Shown: positions 1 to 9,099, numbered from the stretch's first letter. The stretch is DNA of 64,000 bases from Alkalihalobacterium elongatum (GCF_019024285.1 NZ_WMKZ01000023.1:1-64000), one strand, 5' to 3'. Notes: generated by a model not told the origin, from the letters alone. Translations and numbers: made by a program.

Positions 1-76
1 GGCGGAATTGGCAGACGCGCTAGACTTAGGATCTAGTGTCTTTGACGTGGGGGTTCGAGTCCCTTCACCCGCACCA
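1..76 (+). tRNA. tRNA-Leu (anticodon UAG), 5' end cut by window edge
   Basis: The 3' part of a leucine tRNA. The anticodon arm has the loop CTTAGGA (anticodon TAG), followed by a long class II variable arm, the T loop GGTTCGAGTCC and a 3' acceptor strand CACCCGC at 66-72, then discriminator A and an encoded CCA (74-76). The matching 5' acceptor strand (about 8 bases) lies before the window. Class II variable arm plus UAG anticodon gives leucine, decoding CUA/CUG-type codons. It is probably the last gene of a tRNA unit, because a strong terminator follows 35 bases later. Confidence 0.95.
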
Positions 77-110
77 TTCTTACTAACATTAGTGAATAGT
101 ACATAAAAGC

Positions 111-146
111 AAAAAAGAGTTACCTCGTTGGAGGTAACTCTTTTTT
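111..146. terminator. Bidirectional intrinsic terminator after tRNA-Leu
   Basis: A 16-bp perfect inverted repeat (111-126 with 131-146, loop GTTG) starts with six A and ends with six T, so it can act on both strands: for the tRNA on plus and for the convergent DUF421 gene on minus. Confidence 0.9.
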
Positions 147-168
147 CAGTAGTGCCAGGCACCCTCTT

Positions 169-783
169 TTAGTCAAGTTGGTGAGGGGGGGCACCATTTT
201 CGTGTTTTCGTGTTTTAGGTTCTGTAAAAAGTGTTGGCGTTGTATTTAAGTGGGTAATATTTGGGGGTGGTGGGCTTACTGGGTGGGTTGCATGAATATA
301 ATCCAATAGGGTCTGAATATCCTTTTTAGTAGCCAGTTGACTTTGTTCATCTAAAATGAGACCAAGCTGACCACTTACTTCCACAGTTGCCCATTTTACT
401 TGACTGATGTGTTGGACATTCGATTGGCGTAAGCGCATTTCAAGTTGATCAACAGTTAGTCGTAATTTCTTTAAGTTTTTCGTATTTATAACACCGTCTT
501 CTATAACAACGATGGCTTTTCCAGTAAAAAAGCTTTCAACCTTATCTGATTTCACTTGGAGAAATTCAATAAATATTAAAGTAAGAACGAGTAAAAGTGC
601 TATTAAAAAGGTTATCCAAATATTGCGCTCACTTACAGGTTGAATCATTAAGTTTCCAATGGAAATCATAATTACTGTTTGTGAAACAGTCAATTGAGAG
701 ATTGATTTTCTGCCACCTAGTCTTAATATCATAATTCCAATAAAAACAATTATTATGGCTTTCCATACCCAATGAAAATCCAA
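169..783 (-). CDS. DUF421 family membrane protein (YetF/YrbG type)
   Basis: Membrane protein of the DUF421 family, 204 residues with the start chosen here. The N-terminal third has three hydrophobic segments with the family's LRLGGRKSISQLT stretch near the start; the rest is a small soluble cytoplasmic domain (KAIVVIEDGVINTKNL, then a WATVEVSGQLG strand). The reading frame is open further upstream, but a TTG at 781-783 has GGAGG seven bases before it and gives the family's usual N terminus, so I prefer it to the upstream ATGs. The last 25 residues are proline-rich and hydrophilic and look lineage-specific. Function is not established for the family; some members affect spores or the envelope. 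It faces the tRNA terminator. Confidence 0.8.
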   Translation of the reverse strand: MDFHWVWKAIIIVFIGIMILRLGGRKSISQLTVSQTVIMISIGNLMIQPVSERNIWITFLIALLLVLTLIFIEFLQVKSDKVESFFTGKAIVVIEDGVINTKNLKKLRLTVDQLEMRLRQSNVQHISQVKWATVEVSGQLGLILDEQSQLATKKDIQTLLDYIHATHPVSPPPPNITHLNTTPTLFTEPKTRKHENGAPPHQLD

Positions 784-866
784 AAAAATCCCTCCAACCC
801 TCAAGTTCATTCGAGGATAGGTTATGCAAAAATAGTAAATTATACACAATGAGAGGTGGGAATAAG

Positions 867-1469
867 GTGTCACTAAAACTACGAAGAGGGTTATGTTATC
901 TTATAGGACTTTTAATACTAGCAGTTGGAATTACATTTACGATAATTTCAAATCTTGGTGCAGGTGCTTGGGATGCACTAAGTGTTGGTTTGTCGACGCG
1001 TTTTGGTTTAACCGTAGGTACATGGGTCATCTTAATAGGAGTTATTTTAATTATAGTGAATGCTCTTTTGTCTTGGTCACGTCCAGAGATCCATTCATTA
1101 ATTACTGTCATCATTTTAGGATATTTTATTGATTTTTGGCTTTTATTTGTGTTTCAAGATATCCGATTATCCGAGTTAGCTCTTCAAGCAGGTGTATTAC
1201 TTTTAGGCGTTATTTTAATGGGAATTGGTATTTCTACATATCTACAAGCTGATTTTGCGATCATTCCAATTGATCGTTTTATGTTAAATTTAAAACGAAT
1301 TTTTCGGTTACCATTAATGGGAGCAAAAACAGTAGCAGAGATAGTTGCTTTAGTCTTTGCCTTGCTTGTTGGAGGGCCAATTGGTGTTGGGACGATTGTT
1401 GTTACCTTAAGTATCGGCCCGCTTATACAGGTGTTCTTTAAGAGAGTAAAAAAAGTAGTTAATGTTTAA
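867..1469 (+). CDS. YczE/YyaS/YitT-type integral membrane protein
   Basis: About 200 residues, almost wholly hydrophobic, with five predicted membrane segments. Family hallmarks include the ISNLGAGAWDAL stretch after the first helix and QADFAIIPIDRFM in the middle, as in B. subtilis YczE. The frame is open from 849, but GAGGTGGG at 853-860 is well spaced for the GTG at 867, which I take as the start. Divergent from the DUF421 gene, with overlapping promoter space of about 80 bp. YczE is linked to lipopeptide production in B. subtilis, but the family's transported substrate is unknown, so only the family is called. Confidence 0.75.
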   Translation: MSLKLRRGLCYLIGLLILAVGITFTIISNLGAGAWDALSVGLSTRFGLTVGTWVILIGVILIIVNALLSWSRPEIHSLITVIILGYFIDFWLLFVFQDIRLSELALQAGVLLLGVILMGIGISTYLQADFAIIPIDRFMLNLKRIFRLPLMGAKTVAEIVALVFALLVGGPIGVGTIVVTLSIGPLIQVFFKRVKKVVNV

Positions 1470-1473
1470 TGTA

Positions 1474-1498
1474 AAGGCTTCGTAATGAAGTCTTTTTT
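1474..1498 (+). terminator. Weak intrinsic terminator
   Basis: GGCTTC / GAAGTC stem with one G-T pair and a short loop, followed by TTTTTT, right after the YczE-type gene. Confidence 0.6.
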
Positions 1499-1575
1499 AG
1501 ATGGATAAATTTTTATAGATTGAAAAAACTAAGATCAAATCGCACAGTAGTTATCGAAAGAAGGAGGAAAAGTCG

Positions 1576-2379
1576 ATGCGAAAGGTATCGCTATGTGTTT
1601 TTGTTTTACTTATATTTTTGTTGTTACCGTTAACGGGGTTAGCTGAAGAAAATAAAGAGGAAGAGAAGATTACAAAAATTCCTGATTACGTATTAGACAT
1701 TTCAAAGGAAAATACGTATCCAAATCCTACACAAGATCTTCCATATTTACAACCAAGTGAATTAACGCAGGAGTTATTGGATTCATCAGAGGTAGAAATT
1801 ACAAATCCAGAATTAATTCGATTATTAAACGAGTCATCAATTAATAATTCGAAAACAGCATTACTGTTCAAAGCGTCTATTTATTTAGGTCAATGGCCAC
1901 TTAATTATGAATCAGGTAAGACGAACGTAAACTGGGAATATAACAGAGTGAATACTAACTATGTGGATAACCGTGGTGGACGTTCTCCGCAAAAGTTAAC
2001 TTATACACAGGAGCAGCAAAAGAAAGTTTCAGGTGGATTAACGGCTGAAGTTCCGAACAGTGAAGAAGTAAAAAAGATGATGATGATGAAAGCAGCTGAA
2101 AAAACTGGCTTACCGTTAGCATTTGACACCATAATTGGTTACGGTACGAAAAAGGGACAAGTTTATAAAATTGCTCCTAAAAATGTAGGTTATTTATATT
2201 CTTATGTACCAGCAGCAAATGAAAAAGGTAAAGTTACGTATGGAGAGGTTTATTTAACAATTAAGAACGGGAAGAGAAAGCTTGAGGTAAAGAATGTGAC
2301 CCAACAAGGTATTGGTGCTTGGATTCCTGTTCAGGATCATTTAAGCTTTAAGTTTTACACAGCTAATCAACCACGTTAA
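1576..2379 (+). CDS. yfkD: YfkD-like secreted protein
   Basis: 267 residues starting with a classical signal peptide (MRKVSLCVFVLLIFLLLPL, likely cleavage after LAEE-type region near residue 24). The mature part contains the YfkD family signature: DISKENTYPNPTQDLPYL, then EITNPELIRLLNESSI, and a basic C-terminal half. Length matches the family. No enzymatic motif is visible and the function in Bacillus is unknown. AGAAGGAGGAAAAG just upstream of ATG 1576 is a strong ribosome-binding site. It is convergent with yfkAB; the two genes share a bidirectional terminator, and both are neighbours in B. subtilis as I recall, supporting orthology. Confidence 0.85.
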   Translation: MRKVSLCVFVLLIFLLLPLTGLAEENKEEEKITKIPDYVLDISKENTYPNPTQDLPYLQPSELTQELLDSSEVEITNPELIRLLNESSINNSKTALLFKASIYLGQWPLNYESGKTNVNWEYNRVNTNYVDNRGGRSPQKLTYTQEQQKKVSGGLTAEVPNSEEVKKMMMMKAAEKTGLPLAFDTIIGYGTKKGQVYKIAPKNVGYLYSYVPAANEKGKVTYGEVYLTIKNGKRKLEVKNVTQQGIGAWIPVQDHLSFKFYTANQPR

Positions 2380-2420
2380 TAATGTTTATATTCTTTATAA
2401 GCATATAATACTGGACGACG

Positions 2421-2457
2421 AAAAAGGAGTACCGACACATGAACGGTACTCCTTTTT
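2421..2457. terminator. Bidirectional terminator between yfkD and yfkAB
   Basis: A 14-bp perfect stem (2421-2434 with 2444-2457) flanked by AAAAA and TTTTT serves the two convergent genes. Confidence 0.9.
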
Positions 2458-2459
2458 AA

Positions 2460-3575
2460 TTATATATTCGATTTATTGTTTTTAAAGGATACGTTTTGAT
2501 AATAAGTATCTTTGACAAGAATGTTTGGCCCTAAGCATTTAACTGCTGGGCAATGACAGTTTAACTCGGCAGCGAGTGTAGAAGCATTCCACGTTTCATA
2601 TGCTTTTTGTAATGGTGTTGTTTGGATGTTTCCTAATGGTGGTGCGTCACCAAAGTCTGTCACGATAATATTTCCATCGAAGATATTTACATTTAACCTT
2701 GAACGGCCATCTGGGTCGTTACGGACAGTGACATTTTTAGCAGAGTATAACCGTTTAAGTAGACGTAAATCTTCTTCATTGCTACTACACGCATAAAACG
2801 GTAGTGTTCCAAACAGCATCCATACAGCATCTTTTCTATAATCTAGAAGTCGATGCACGGCAGAACGGATTTCTTCAAGACTTGCTACTTGTAGACCACT
2901 CGCAAAGTCACTCGGATACATTGGGTGAACCTCATGGCGTTGGCAACCCATATCCACAATTTGCTGATGTATCTTTTCTAGATGTGGTAATGTCCGTTTA
3001 TTTATCATCGTTTCAGCAGAGACCATGACTCCAGCTTTTGTTAATGCTTGTGTATTTTCAATCATCCGTTCAAAGTAGTTCGCACGTTGTTGATAACTAG
3101 GCTTTTTCTCCATAACAGCAAAGCCAATATCCACAAAGTCATCCACACTTCCATAGTTGTGTGAAATATGAAGAACATCTAGGTATGGAATAATTTTTTT
3201 GTACCTCGCCAAATCAAGGGTTAAATTTGAGTTTATTTGCGTCCTTACCCCACGTTCATGAGCATATTTTAATAAAGGAACGACGTACTCATTGACCGAT
3301 TTTAAAGATAACATCGGTTCACCGCCTGTAATACTTAATGCCCTTAGGTGAGGTATTTCTTCTAGTCGGCGAATGAACAGATCTAATGGCAATGGTTCTG
3401 GATCTTTTGAAGTTAACGTATAACCAACGGCGCAATGTTCACAACGCATATTACAAAGTGTTGTTGTGGTAAATTCAACATTTGTCAGTAATGGTTTACC
3501 AAATTCCTCTATATCTAAATAAGCTTCCCAAGGATCATATGATGGTTGAATTTGTATCGTTTTTTGGTCAATCAA
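2460..3575 (-). CDS. yfkAB: Radical SAM/CxCxxxxC-motif protein YfkAB
   Basis: 371-residue radical SAM protein. The [4Fe-4S]-SAM motif C-x3-C-x2-C is at C41, C45, C48 (CNMRCEHC), followed by the GGEPM SAM-contact motif (ITGGEPML). The C terminus carries the second motif that names this family, CxCxxxxC at C340, C342, C347, likely ligands of an auxiliary cluster. Here the protein is one uninterrupted frame; as I recall, the B. subtilis 168 annotation splits it into yfkA and yfkB. Substrate unknown. AAGGAG lies at good distance before ATG 3575. It is monocistronic and convergent with yfkD. Confidence 0.9.
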   Translation of the reverse strand: MIDQKTIQIQPSYDPWEAYLDIEEFGKPLLTNVEFTTTTLCNMRCEHCAVGYTLTSKDPEPLPLDLFIRRLEEIPHLRALSITGGEPMLSLKSVNEYVVPLLKYAHERGVRTQINSNLTLDLARYKKIIPYLDVLHISHNYGSVDDFVDIGFAVMEKKPSYQQRANYFERMIENTQALTKAGVMVSAETMINKRTLPHLEKIHQQIVDMGCQRHEVHPMYPSDFASGLQVASLEEIRSAVHRLLDYRKDAVWMLFGTLPFYACSSNEEDLRLLKRLYSAKNVTVRNDPDGRSRLNVNIFDGNIIVTDFGDAPPLGNIQTTPLQKAYETWNASTLAAELNCHCPAVKCLGPNILVKDTYYQNVSFKNNKSNI

Positions 3576-3788
3576 GTTAAGTAACTCCTTTTAATCGTTG
3601 TTTCATATCTATTAATCATAACTGAATTAAACAAATAGCAAAAGAACTATATTGAAAATACATTGAATTGCCAATACTAATACTGTATGAGAGAGTTTTT
3701 AACCAATTACAAGTGAAGCGGTATTTTCTTGAGTGTCTTTCATATTTTTGTTAAAGTTACGATGACATGAAATAAAGGAGAGATTTTG

Positions 3789-3989
3789 ATGGGTGGAGCA
3801 GTAAACGATAAAAATGAGCAATTAAATTATTTAAATCAAAAAATACAAATGATTGGAGATTTACTGGATGCAATAGAACCAGAGGATACAACAGTTGAAG
3901 ATATTGACCGTATTCTAGAGATGCTTGATCAACTAGAAGGCAAGTGTAAAGTGTTCCGCAATTCATGGGAATCAAAAGGAGCGGAGTAG
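3789..3989 (+). CDS. Small SE1561-type conserved protein
   Basis: 66-residue acidic, probably helical cytosolic protein (starts MGGAVNDKNEQLNYLNQKI). The pattern of a GGAVNDKN start followed by a DAIEPE...DIDRILEMLDQLE helix matches a small Firmicutes family I know as SE1561; this is a recollection, not a search. ATG 3789 is preferred over the TTG three bases earlier because AAAGGAG at 3774-3780 is well spaced. It ends one base before the phosphatase gene and probably shares its mRNA. Confidence 0.7.
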   Translation: MGGAVNDKNEQLNYLNQKIQMIGDLLDAIEPEDTTVEDIDRILEMLDQLEGKCKVFRNSWESKGAE

Positions 3990-3990
3990 G

Positions 3991-4638
3991 TTGTATTTAT
4001 ATTTTATTCGCCATGGTGAATCTGAAGGAAATAAATTAGGGATTATTCAAGGAACGAAGGACTTTTCCTTATCTGGCCTTGGTCAGAAGCAGGCAGAGCA
4101 GCTGGCTCGTTATTTAGAGAACCAGCAGCTTGATTATATCTATAGCAGTGATTTAACACGAGCTTATGAAACAGCTAGTGCTGTTGCAAATAGAAAGCAA
4201 TTAACAGCTCATAAGTGGGATCAGTTAAGAGAGATCAATTTAGGTCCACTAGAGGGGAAAACACGTCAAGAGATATATGCCGAATATCCAGAAGTTAAGG
4301 AGCATTCAATTCTTACTTCGGGAGTGACAGGGACAGAAACTATAGCTGATATTACAGCGAGGTGTCATTATATAATAGATCAAATGAAGCTAGCTCATGA
4401 AGGTAAGCATGTTGCATTAGTAGCTCATGGTGGTTTAATTAGTATTGCGCTAATGTACATCTTATTAGGTGAGGACTGGCATTTGCACCATCGCCCTTTT
4501 CAAATCGAAAATACGAGCATTAGCTTAATAGAATTTAAGAGTGATCGACAGCCGCTCATTCATTATATAAATAAGACGATCCACTTAGAGCTAGATATTC
4601 TTAAAGGAAACGACTCATTACATAATAAAGAAGCCTAG
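3991..4638 (+). CDS. Histidine phosphatase family protein
   Basis: 215-residue member of the phosphoglycerate-mutase-like histidine phosphatases. The N terminus holds the catalytic RHGE motif (R7, H8, G9, E10) and a second conserved histidine sits in the VALVAHGG stretch near residue 146. The QAEQLARYL and SSDLTRAYETA segments are also typical. Substrate cannot be told from sequence; relatives act on sugar phosphates or cobalamin intermediates. The start is TTG 3991, nine bases after AAGGAGCGG that overlaps the end of the upstream small gene, so translation is probably coupled. Confidence 0.85.
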   Translation: MYLYFIRHGESEGNKLGIIQGTKDFSLSGLGQKQAEQLARYLENQQLDYIYSSDLTRAYETASAVANRKQLTAHKWDQLREINLGPLEGKTRQEIYAEYPEVKEHSILTSGVTGTETIADITARCHYIIDQMKLAHEGKHVALVAHGGLISIALMYILLGEDWHLHHRPFQIENTSISLIEFKSDRQPLIHYINKTIHLELDILKGNDSLHNKEA

Positions 4639-4658
4639 CAACATAGAAGGGGGACGTT

Positions 4659-5573
4659 GTGAAAGCCTATGTGTTAATCATCATTGCCATCTTATTTTTT
4701 TCGGGGAACTTTATTGTGGGAAAGCTAATGGTAGGAAACATTCCTTCCTTTACTCTATCGTTTCTTCGATGTAGTCTTGCCTTCTTAATTATGGTTATTA
4801 TTGCTCGAAATGATTGGAAGAATCATAGACAGATTTTACTTCTTAATTGGAAGCCAATCTATGCGTTGTCACTAACGGGAATTGTCATATTCATAGGCCT
4901 TGTTTATTTTTCTCTACATTACACAACGACTATTAATGCATCGATTGTAGAAGCGTCAACACCGATTTTTGCTTCAATTTTAGGGTTACTTTTATTAAAA
5001 GAGCGCCTCTTAGTATGGCAATATGTAGGTATTATCATTTCTTTTGTTGGCGTTCTTTGGATCGTGACAAACGGTTCAGTGCAACAATTGCTAGCCTTGC
5101 AATTTAACATTGGCGATTTAATGATGGTTGTTGCTGTTCTAGCGTGGTGCATCTATTCGATCCTCGTAAAAATACATATGGGTGGCCTACCGACGAAAGG
5201 AACACTGATGGTTATGCTTGGTATGGCATGTGTGACATTACTACCTTTTGTTGTAATTGAGTGGCTTATTTTAGACATCGCGATTGTATGGGATGCTCCG
5301 ACAATTCTATCGGTTATATACCTCGGTATTTTCCCTTCTATTATTGCGATTATTTGTTGGAACAAAGGTGTCGAAGCTATTGGCGCCTCTAAGGCTGCAG
5401 TACTTTTAAATCTTATTCCTGTTTTTACAACGATCCAAGCGGTTCTAATATTAAAAGAAAGCATTTATATCGAGCAGTTATTTGGTGGACTTTTAGTTAT
5501 TATTGGTGTCCTTGTAACAACAAAACTTAAATCGGAAATAAGGGTAAGAGAGCCGTTAAAATTAGGAAATTGA
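4659..5573 (+). CDS. DMT-superfamily EamA transporter
   Basis: 304 residues with ten predicted membrane segments in two EamA repeats (about 1-137 and 150-290), each ending in a conserved PIFA.../PVFTT...-type stretch followed by LKE-type charged turn. The drug/metabolite transporter family exports amino acids, purines or other metabolites; the substrate is not predictable here. GTG start at 4659 is preceded by AAGGGGGAC. Twenty bases separate it from the phosphatase gene, so the three genes 3789-5573 likely form one operon. Confidence 0.85.
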   Translation: MKAYVLIIIAILFFSGNFIVGKLMVGNIPSFTLSFLRCSLAFLIMVIIARNDWKNHRQILLLNWKPIYALSLTGIVIFIGLVYFSLHYTTTINASIVEASTPIFASILGLLLLKERLLVWQYVGIIISFVGVLWIVTNGSVQQLLALQFNIGDLMMVVAVLAWCIYSILVKIHMGGLPTKGTLMVMLGMACVTLLPFVVIEWLILDIAIVWDAPTILSVIYLGIFPSIIAIICWNKGVEAIGASKAAVLLNLIPVFTTIQAVLILKESIYIEQLFGGLLVIIGVLVTTKLKSEIRVREPLKLGN

Positions 5574-5594
5574 TTAATGCGCTTTCATACCCCC

Positions 5595-5623
5595 TTTCGA
5601 AATTTTTTGACAAGGCGTATAAT
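5595..5623 (+). promoter_or_regulatory. Possible promoter of the fumarase gene
   Basis: A perfect TATAAT lies at 5618-5623, 51 bases before the start codon. The matching -35 at 17 bp is weak (TTTCGA, 5595-5600). A perfect TTGACA at 5607-5612 is only 5 bp from this -10 and cannot pair with it. Confidence 0.4.
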
Positions 5624-5674
5624 AGGAGATGTGTAAAAAATTCGTATCTGTAATTCCGAGGGGGAGAGAACAGG

Positions 5675-7219
5675 ATGGAGAAATTTAAAGATAGTATGTA
5701 CAAGCTGATTGTAGAGACATCTACGAATCTACCATACGATGTACGCCATGCGATCAAGGCGGCAAAAGCAAAAGAAAATGCAGGGACTCGTGCTGCATTA
5801 TCACTATCAACGATTACTGAAAACATTCAAATGGCAGACGAGAAGATCTCGCCGATTTGCCAAGATACAGGTATGCCAACATTTGAAATTAAAGTGCCTG
5901 TTGGTGCTAACCAAATTAAGATGAAAAAAGCAATTAAAGAAGCAATCGTTCAAGCAACGAAAGATGGTAAGCTTCGCCCGAACTCTGTAGACTCACTAAC
6001 TGGTGCAAACAGCGGTGACAATCTAGGTGAAGGAACACCTGTATTCCACTTTGAACAATGGGAAGAGGATTATATCGATGTTCGCTTAATTTTAAAAGGC
6101 GGCGGCTGTGAGAATAAAAACATTCAATACAGCTTACCGTGTGAACTTGAAGGGCTAGGCCGTGCAGGTCGTGATCTTGATGGAATTCGTAAGTGTATTA
6201 TGCATTCGGTTTACCAAGCACAAGGACAAGGCTGTAGTGCTGGGTTCATCGGTGTAGGTATCGGTGGAGACCGTTCTGCTAGTTACTTATTAGCAAAAGA
6301 ACAACTTTTCCGTACAGTTGATGATGTTAACCCGAACGAAGATCTTCGTAAACTAGAAGACTATGTAATGGATAATGCAAATACACTAGGAATTGGTACA
6401 ATGGGCTTTGGTGGAGAAGCAACGTTACTTGGCTGTAAAGTTGGGACAATGCACCGTTTACCAGCAAGTTTCTTTGTATCTGTTGCTTATAACTGTTGGG
6501 CATTCCGTCGCTTAGGTGTGAAAGTTAATGCGGAGACAGGAGAAATTAACGAGTGGTTATATAAAGATGGTGAAAAAATCGACTTTGGTTCATTAGCAGA
6601 AGAAGAAGCTGCTGCAACAGCTGAAGTGACTTCTGATGTTCGTGAGGTGGTTTTACAAGCACCAATTACTGAAGAGCAAATTCGTGAGCTAAAAGTAGGT
6701 GACGTCGTTATTATTAACGGTATGATGCATACTGGACGTGACGCGATCCACCACCACTTAATGGACCACGATGCACCGATCGATTTAAACGGCGAAATCA
6801 TCTATCACTGTGGACCAGTTATGCTGAAAGATGAAGAAGGCGAGTGGCACGTAAAAGCGGCTGGACCAACAACAAGTATTCGTGAGGAGCCTTACCAAGG
6901 TGACATCATGAAGAAGTTTGGTATCCGTGCTGTCATCGGTAAAGGCGGTATGGGACCGAAGACGTTAAAAGCTTTAGAAGAGCATGGCGGCGTGTACTTA
7001 AATGCAATCGGTGGAGCAGCTCAATACTATGCTGACTGTATTAAAAAAGTTAAAGGTGTAGATTTAATGGAATTCGGTATTCCTGAAGCGATGTGGCACC
7101 TAGAAGTAGAAGGATTTGCTGCAATCGTAACAATGGACTCACACGGAAACAGCTTACATGCAGATGTAGATAAATCTTCATTAGAAAAGCTAGCACAATT
7201 TGCTGATCGTGTATTTTAA
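5675..7219 (+). CDS. Fumarate hydratase, class I (iron-sulfur)
   Basis: 514-residue class I fumarase, which interconverts fumarate and malate in the TCA cycle using a [4Fe-4S] cluster. The N-terminal alpha domain shows SPICQDTGMP, GGGCENKN and GQGCSAG cysteine motifs and the C-terminal beta domain (from about residue 340) has GDVVIINGMMHTGRDAIH and GPTTSIREEPY, all typical. Both domains are in one chain, as in E. coli FumA. Many Bacillus use only the iron-free class II FumC, so this is a strain-level difference from B. subtilis. GAGGGGGAGAGAA precedes the ATG. A strong terminator follows, so it is monocistronic. Confidence 0.95.
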   Translation: MEKFKDSMYKLIVETSTNLPYDVRHAIKAAKAKENAGTRAALSLSTITENIQMADEKISPICQDTGMPTFEIKVPVGANQIKMKKAIKEAIVQATKDGKLRPNSVDSLTGANSGDNLGEGTPVFHFEQWEEDYIDVRLILKGGGCENKNIQYSLPCELEGLGRAGRDLDGIRKCIMHSVYQAQGQGCSAGFIGVGIGGDRSASYLLAKEQLFRTVDDVNPNEDLRKLEDYVMDNANTLGIGTMGFGGEATLLGCKVGTMHRLPASFFVSVAYNCWAFRRLGVKVNAETGEINEWLYKDGEKIDFGSLAEEEAAATAEVTSDVREVVLQAPITEEQIRELKVGDVVIINGMMHTGRDAIHHHLMDHDAPIDLNGEIIYHCGPVMLKDEEGEWHVKAAGPTTSIREEPYQGDIMKKFGIRAVIGKGGMGPKTLKALEEHGGVYLNAIGGAAQYYADCIKKVKGVDLMEFGIPEAMWHLEVEGFAAIVTMDSHGNSLHADVDKSSLEKLAQFADRVF

Positions 7220-7232
7220 TAACGAACACACT

Positions 7233-7267
7233 AAAAAGTAGGTAAACATAAGTTTACCTACTTTTTT
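7233..7267. terminator. Intrinsic terminator after fumarase
   Basis: 15-bp perfect stem (7233-7247 with 7252-7266), loop ATAA, flanked by A5 and T6. Confidence 0.9.
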
Positions 7268-7367
7268 CGTTTAGGTGAAACCTTTTCTGAGATAATTCGT
7301 AATCAGTCATAAAGGGTTTTTCTTAATCTAAGCTTGGTTTAGTTTGAAAAGCGGAAAGGATATACCG

Positions 7368-8180
7368 ATGGCACTTCAAAAGCACCATAAACAAATGGCG
7401 GTCTTTCTATTTTGGTCAGGTAGTATTTTATATTTTATAGGGTTGATCGTTCTATTCTACGGTACACAGGGTATATCTTTAGACAAGATTTTAATTTACT
7501 TTATTACGTTTGGTCTTGGGACGATCACATTGCTACTAGCTTATTGGCGAGTAAAGCAAATGAACGAAACTGCATCTCAGATGGATACTGTCGTGAATAC
7601 GGAAGAATTTTTTAAAGCGAGACGGTTAATGTTTGTTTCGTCAGTAAGCTTAAGGGAGCCGTATACCTTTTACACATTAGATGGAAATGTCGTTGCAAAG
7701 TTTCAGGAAGAAGTTATGTCAGCACAACAATTTTTACGGTTGATTGTGAATATCGTCTTTCCTTTTAATGTGTTCCCGCTCGTTATGTATTTAAAGGCTG
7801 GCAAGCGGACACTAACGGTCGAGAAACGAGGTGGTTTTTTTCGTCCTTTTGAAGTTTACGATGAACACCGTAAGCTTTTAGGAAAATTTGAATTAGGTAA
7901 GAAAATTATTGCTCGTTACACATTAAATATCTTTGACGAAAAAGGCCAATACTTAGCAAATATAAATGATGTAAGTACACAATCAGCATATACAGTCAAA
8001 TTAAAAGATGAAAAAGAAGCTATGTTTATTCGAATTGGCGGTATACCAACAGAGGCACTTCAATTGTTTGGAACGATCGAAGGGGATATTGTCGATATTG
8101 AACGCGAGCATTTAACTGAAGAAGAGTTCTTACTAATGATTATAACACCACTAATTATTAAATATACGACAGCAAGATAG
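7368..8180 (+). CDS. Membrane-anchored protein, possible Tubby/LURP-one-like domain
   Basis: 270 residues. Two membrane segments near the N terminus (about 10-35 and 42-60) are followed by a beta-rich region of about 190 residues with repeated short strands (REPYTFYTLDGNVVAKFQEE, KRTLTVEKRGGFFRPFEVYDE, LLGKFELGKKI). The succession of strands resembles the Tubby C-terminal/LURP-one (YxjI-type) barrel; this is inference from pattern only. ATG 7368 with GGAAAGGA seven bases earlier is the start; an upstream TTG frame at 7344 has no site. Function unknown; it precedes pdaA but both have space for their own promoters. Confidence 0.6.
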   Translation: MALQKHHKQMAVFLFWSGSILYFIGLIVLFYGTQGISLDKILIYFITFGLGTITLLLAYWRVKQMNETASQMDTVVNTEEFFKARRLMFVSSVSLREPYTFYTLDGNVVAKFQEEVMSAQQFLRLIVNIVFPFNVFPLVMYLKAGKRTLTVEKRGGFFRPFEVYDEHRKLLGKFELGKKIIARYTLNIFDEKGQYLANINDVSTQSAYTVKLKDEKEAMFIRIGGIPTEALQLFGTIEGDIVDIEREHLTEEEFLLMIITPLIIKYTTAR

Positions 8181-8261
8181 CACACTTTCCTAAGAGCTGA
8201 ACGAGGTTCTGCATAGTTTTTTATTTGTGTGAAAAGCTAATAAAAAACTTAGGGGAGTTAG

Positions 8262-9077
8262 GTGTTGAAAATGAAAAAACTACTTACGTTTATAGCTATC
8301 ATCGCGTTCATTTTTACTGGTCTAGGTTCGGCACAGGCCTACGACACAAAAGTTTACCACTGGAATTATAAACCAGAGAAAGATAATAAACCAGTTACGA
8401 CTGAACCCCATTACTTACAATTACTTGAAAAGTACGGTGGCTATTTTATTGGTGATACAACAAAGAAAGAGCTGTATTTGACTTTTGATAATGGTTATGA
8501 AAATGGTTACACGGCAAAAGTATTAGATGTATTAAAAGAAAAAAAGGTGCCTGCAACGTTTTTCGTAACTGGACATTACTTAAAAAATGAGGCAGACCTC
8601 GTAAAGCGGATGGTAAATGAAGGGCATATCGTCGGAAATCACTCTTGGCATCATCCGAGTTTGCCTGAAGTTAGTGAAGCGAGGTTAAAGGAAGAACTTG
8701 AAAAAGTAAAAAAAGAGTATGCAAACATAACTGGCCGTCATGATATGAATTATTTAAGACCACCAAGAGGTACATTTAGTGAAAAATCGTTAGCTCTTTC
8801 GAATGATTTAGGTTATACGAATGTATTTTGGTCAATGGCATACAAGGATTGGGAAGTCGATAAACAAAAGGGCGCCGATTATGCCTACAATCAAATCATG
8901 AGAAGAATTCACCCGGGTGCCATTATGCTTCTACATTCTGTTTCAAAAGACAATGCCGAGGCATTAGGGCGTGTCATAGATGATTGTCGTAAGCAAGGAT
9001 ACACGTTTAAAAGCCTAGATGAATTGTTATTAGAGAGATTGATGATGGAGCAAGCTCGAAATAATACATCTTCATAA
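8262..9077 (+). CDS. pdaA: PdaA: delta-lactam-biosynthetic de-N-acetylase
   Basis: About 271 residues. Signal peptide (MKKLLTFIAIIAFIFTGLGSAQA), then a NodB-type polysaccharide deacetylase domain. Motif 1 is TFDNGYENGYT (PdaA-type Asn after the catalytic Asp), motif 2 HSWHHPS (metal histidines), motif 3 RPPRG, and a late LLHSVS. PdaA removes the N-acetyl group of muramic acid so that muramic delta-lactam forms in spore cortex peptidoglycan, which lytic enzymes need during germination. The presence of this gene implies a spore former. Start codon is ambiguous: GTG 8262, TTG 8265 and ATG 8271 are in frame, with AGGGGAG at 8251-8257; TTG has the best spacing. Confidence 0.9.
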   Translation: MLKMKKLLTFIAIIAFIFTGLGSAQAYDTKVYHWNYKPEKDNKPVTTEPHYLQLLEKYGGYFIGDTTKKELYLTFDNGYENGYTAKVLDVLKEKKVPATFFVTGHYLKNEADLVKRMVNEGHIVGNHSWHHPSLPEVSEARLKEELEKVKKEYANITGRHDMNYLRPPRGTFSEKSLALSNDLGYTNVFWSMAYKDWEVDKQKGADYAYNQIMRRIHPGAIMLLHSVSKDNAEALGRVIDDCRKQGYTFKSLDELLLERLMMEQARNNTSS

Positions 9078-9099
9078 AAATGATATAAGCTGATAGTTC

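Noticed and set aside
5607-5623. Perfect TTGACA and TATAAT before the fumarase gene taken as one promoter
   Set aside because: They are only 5 bp apart; a sigma-A promoter needs about 17.
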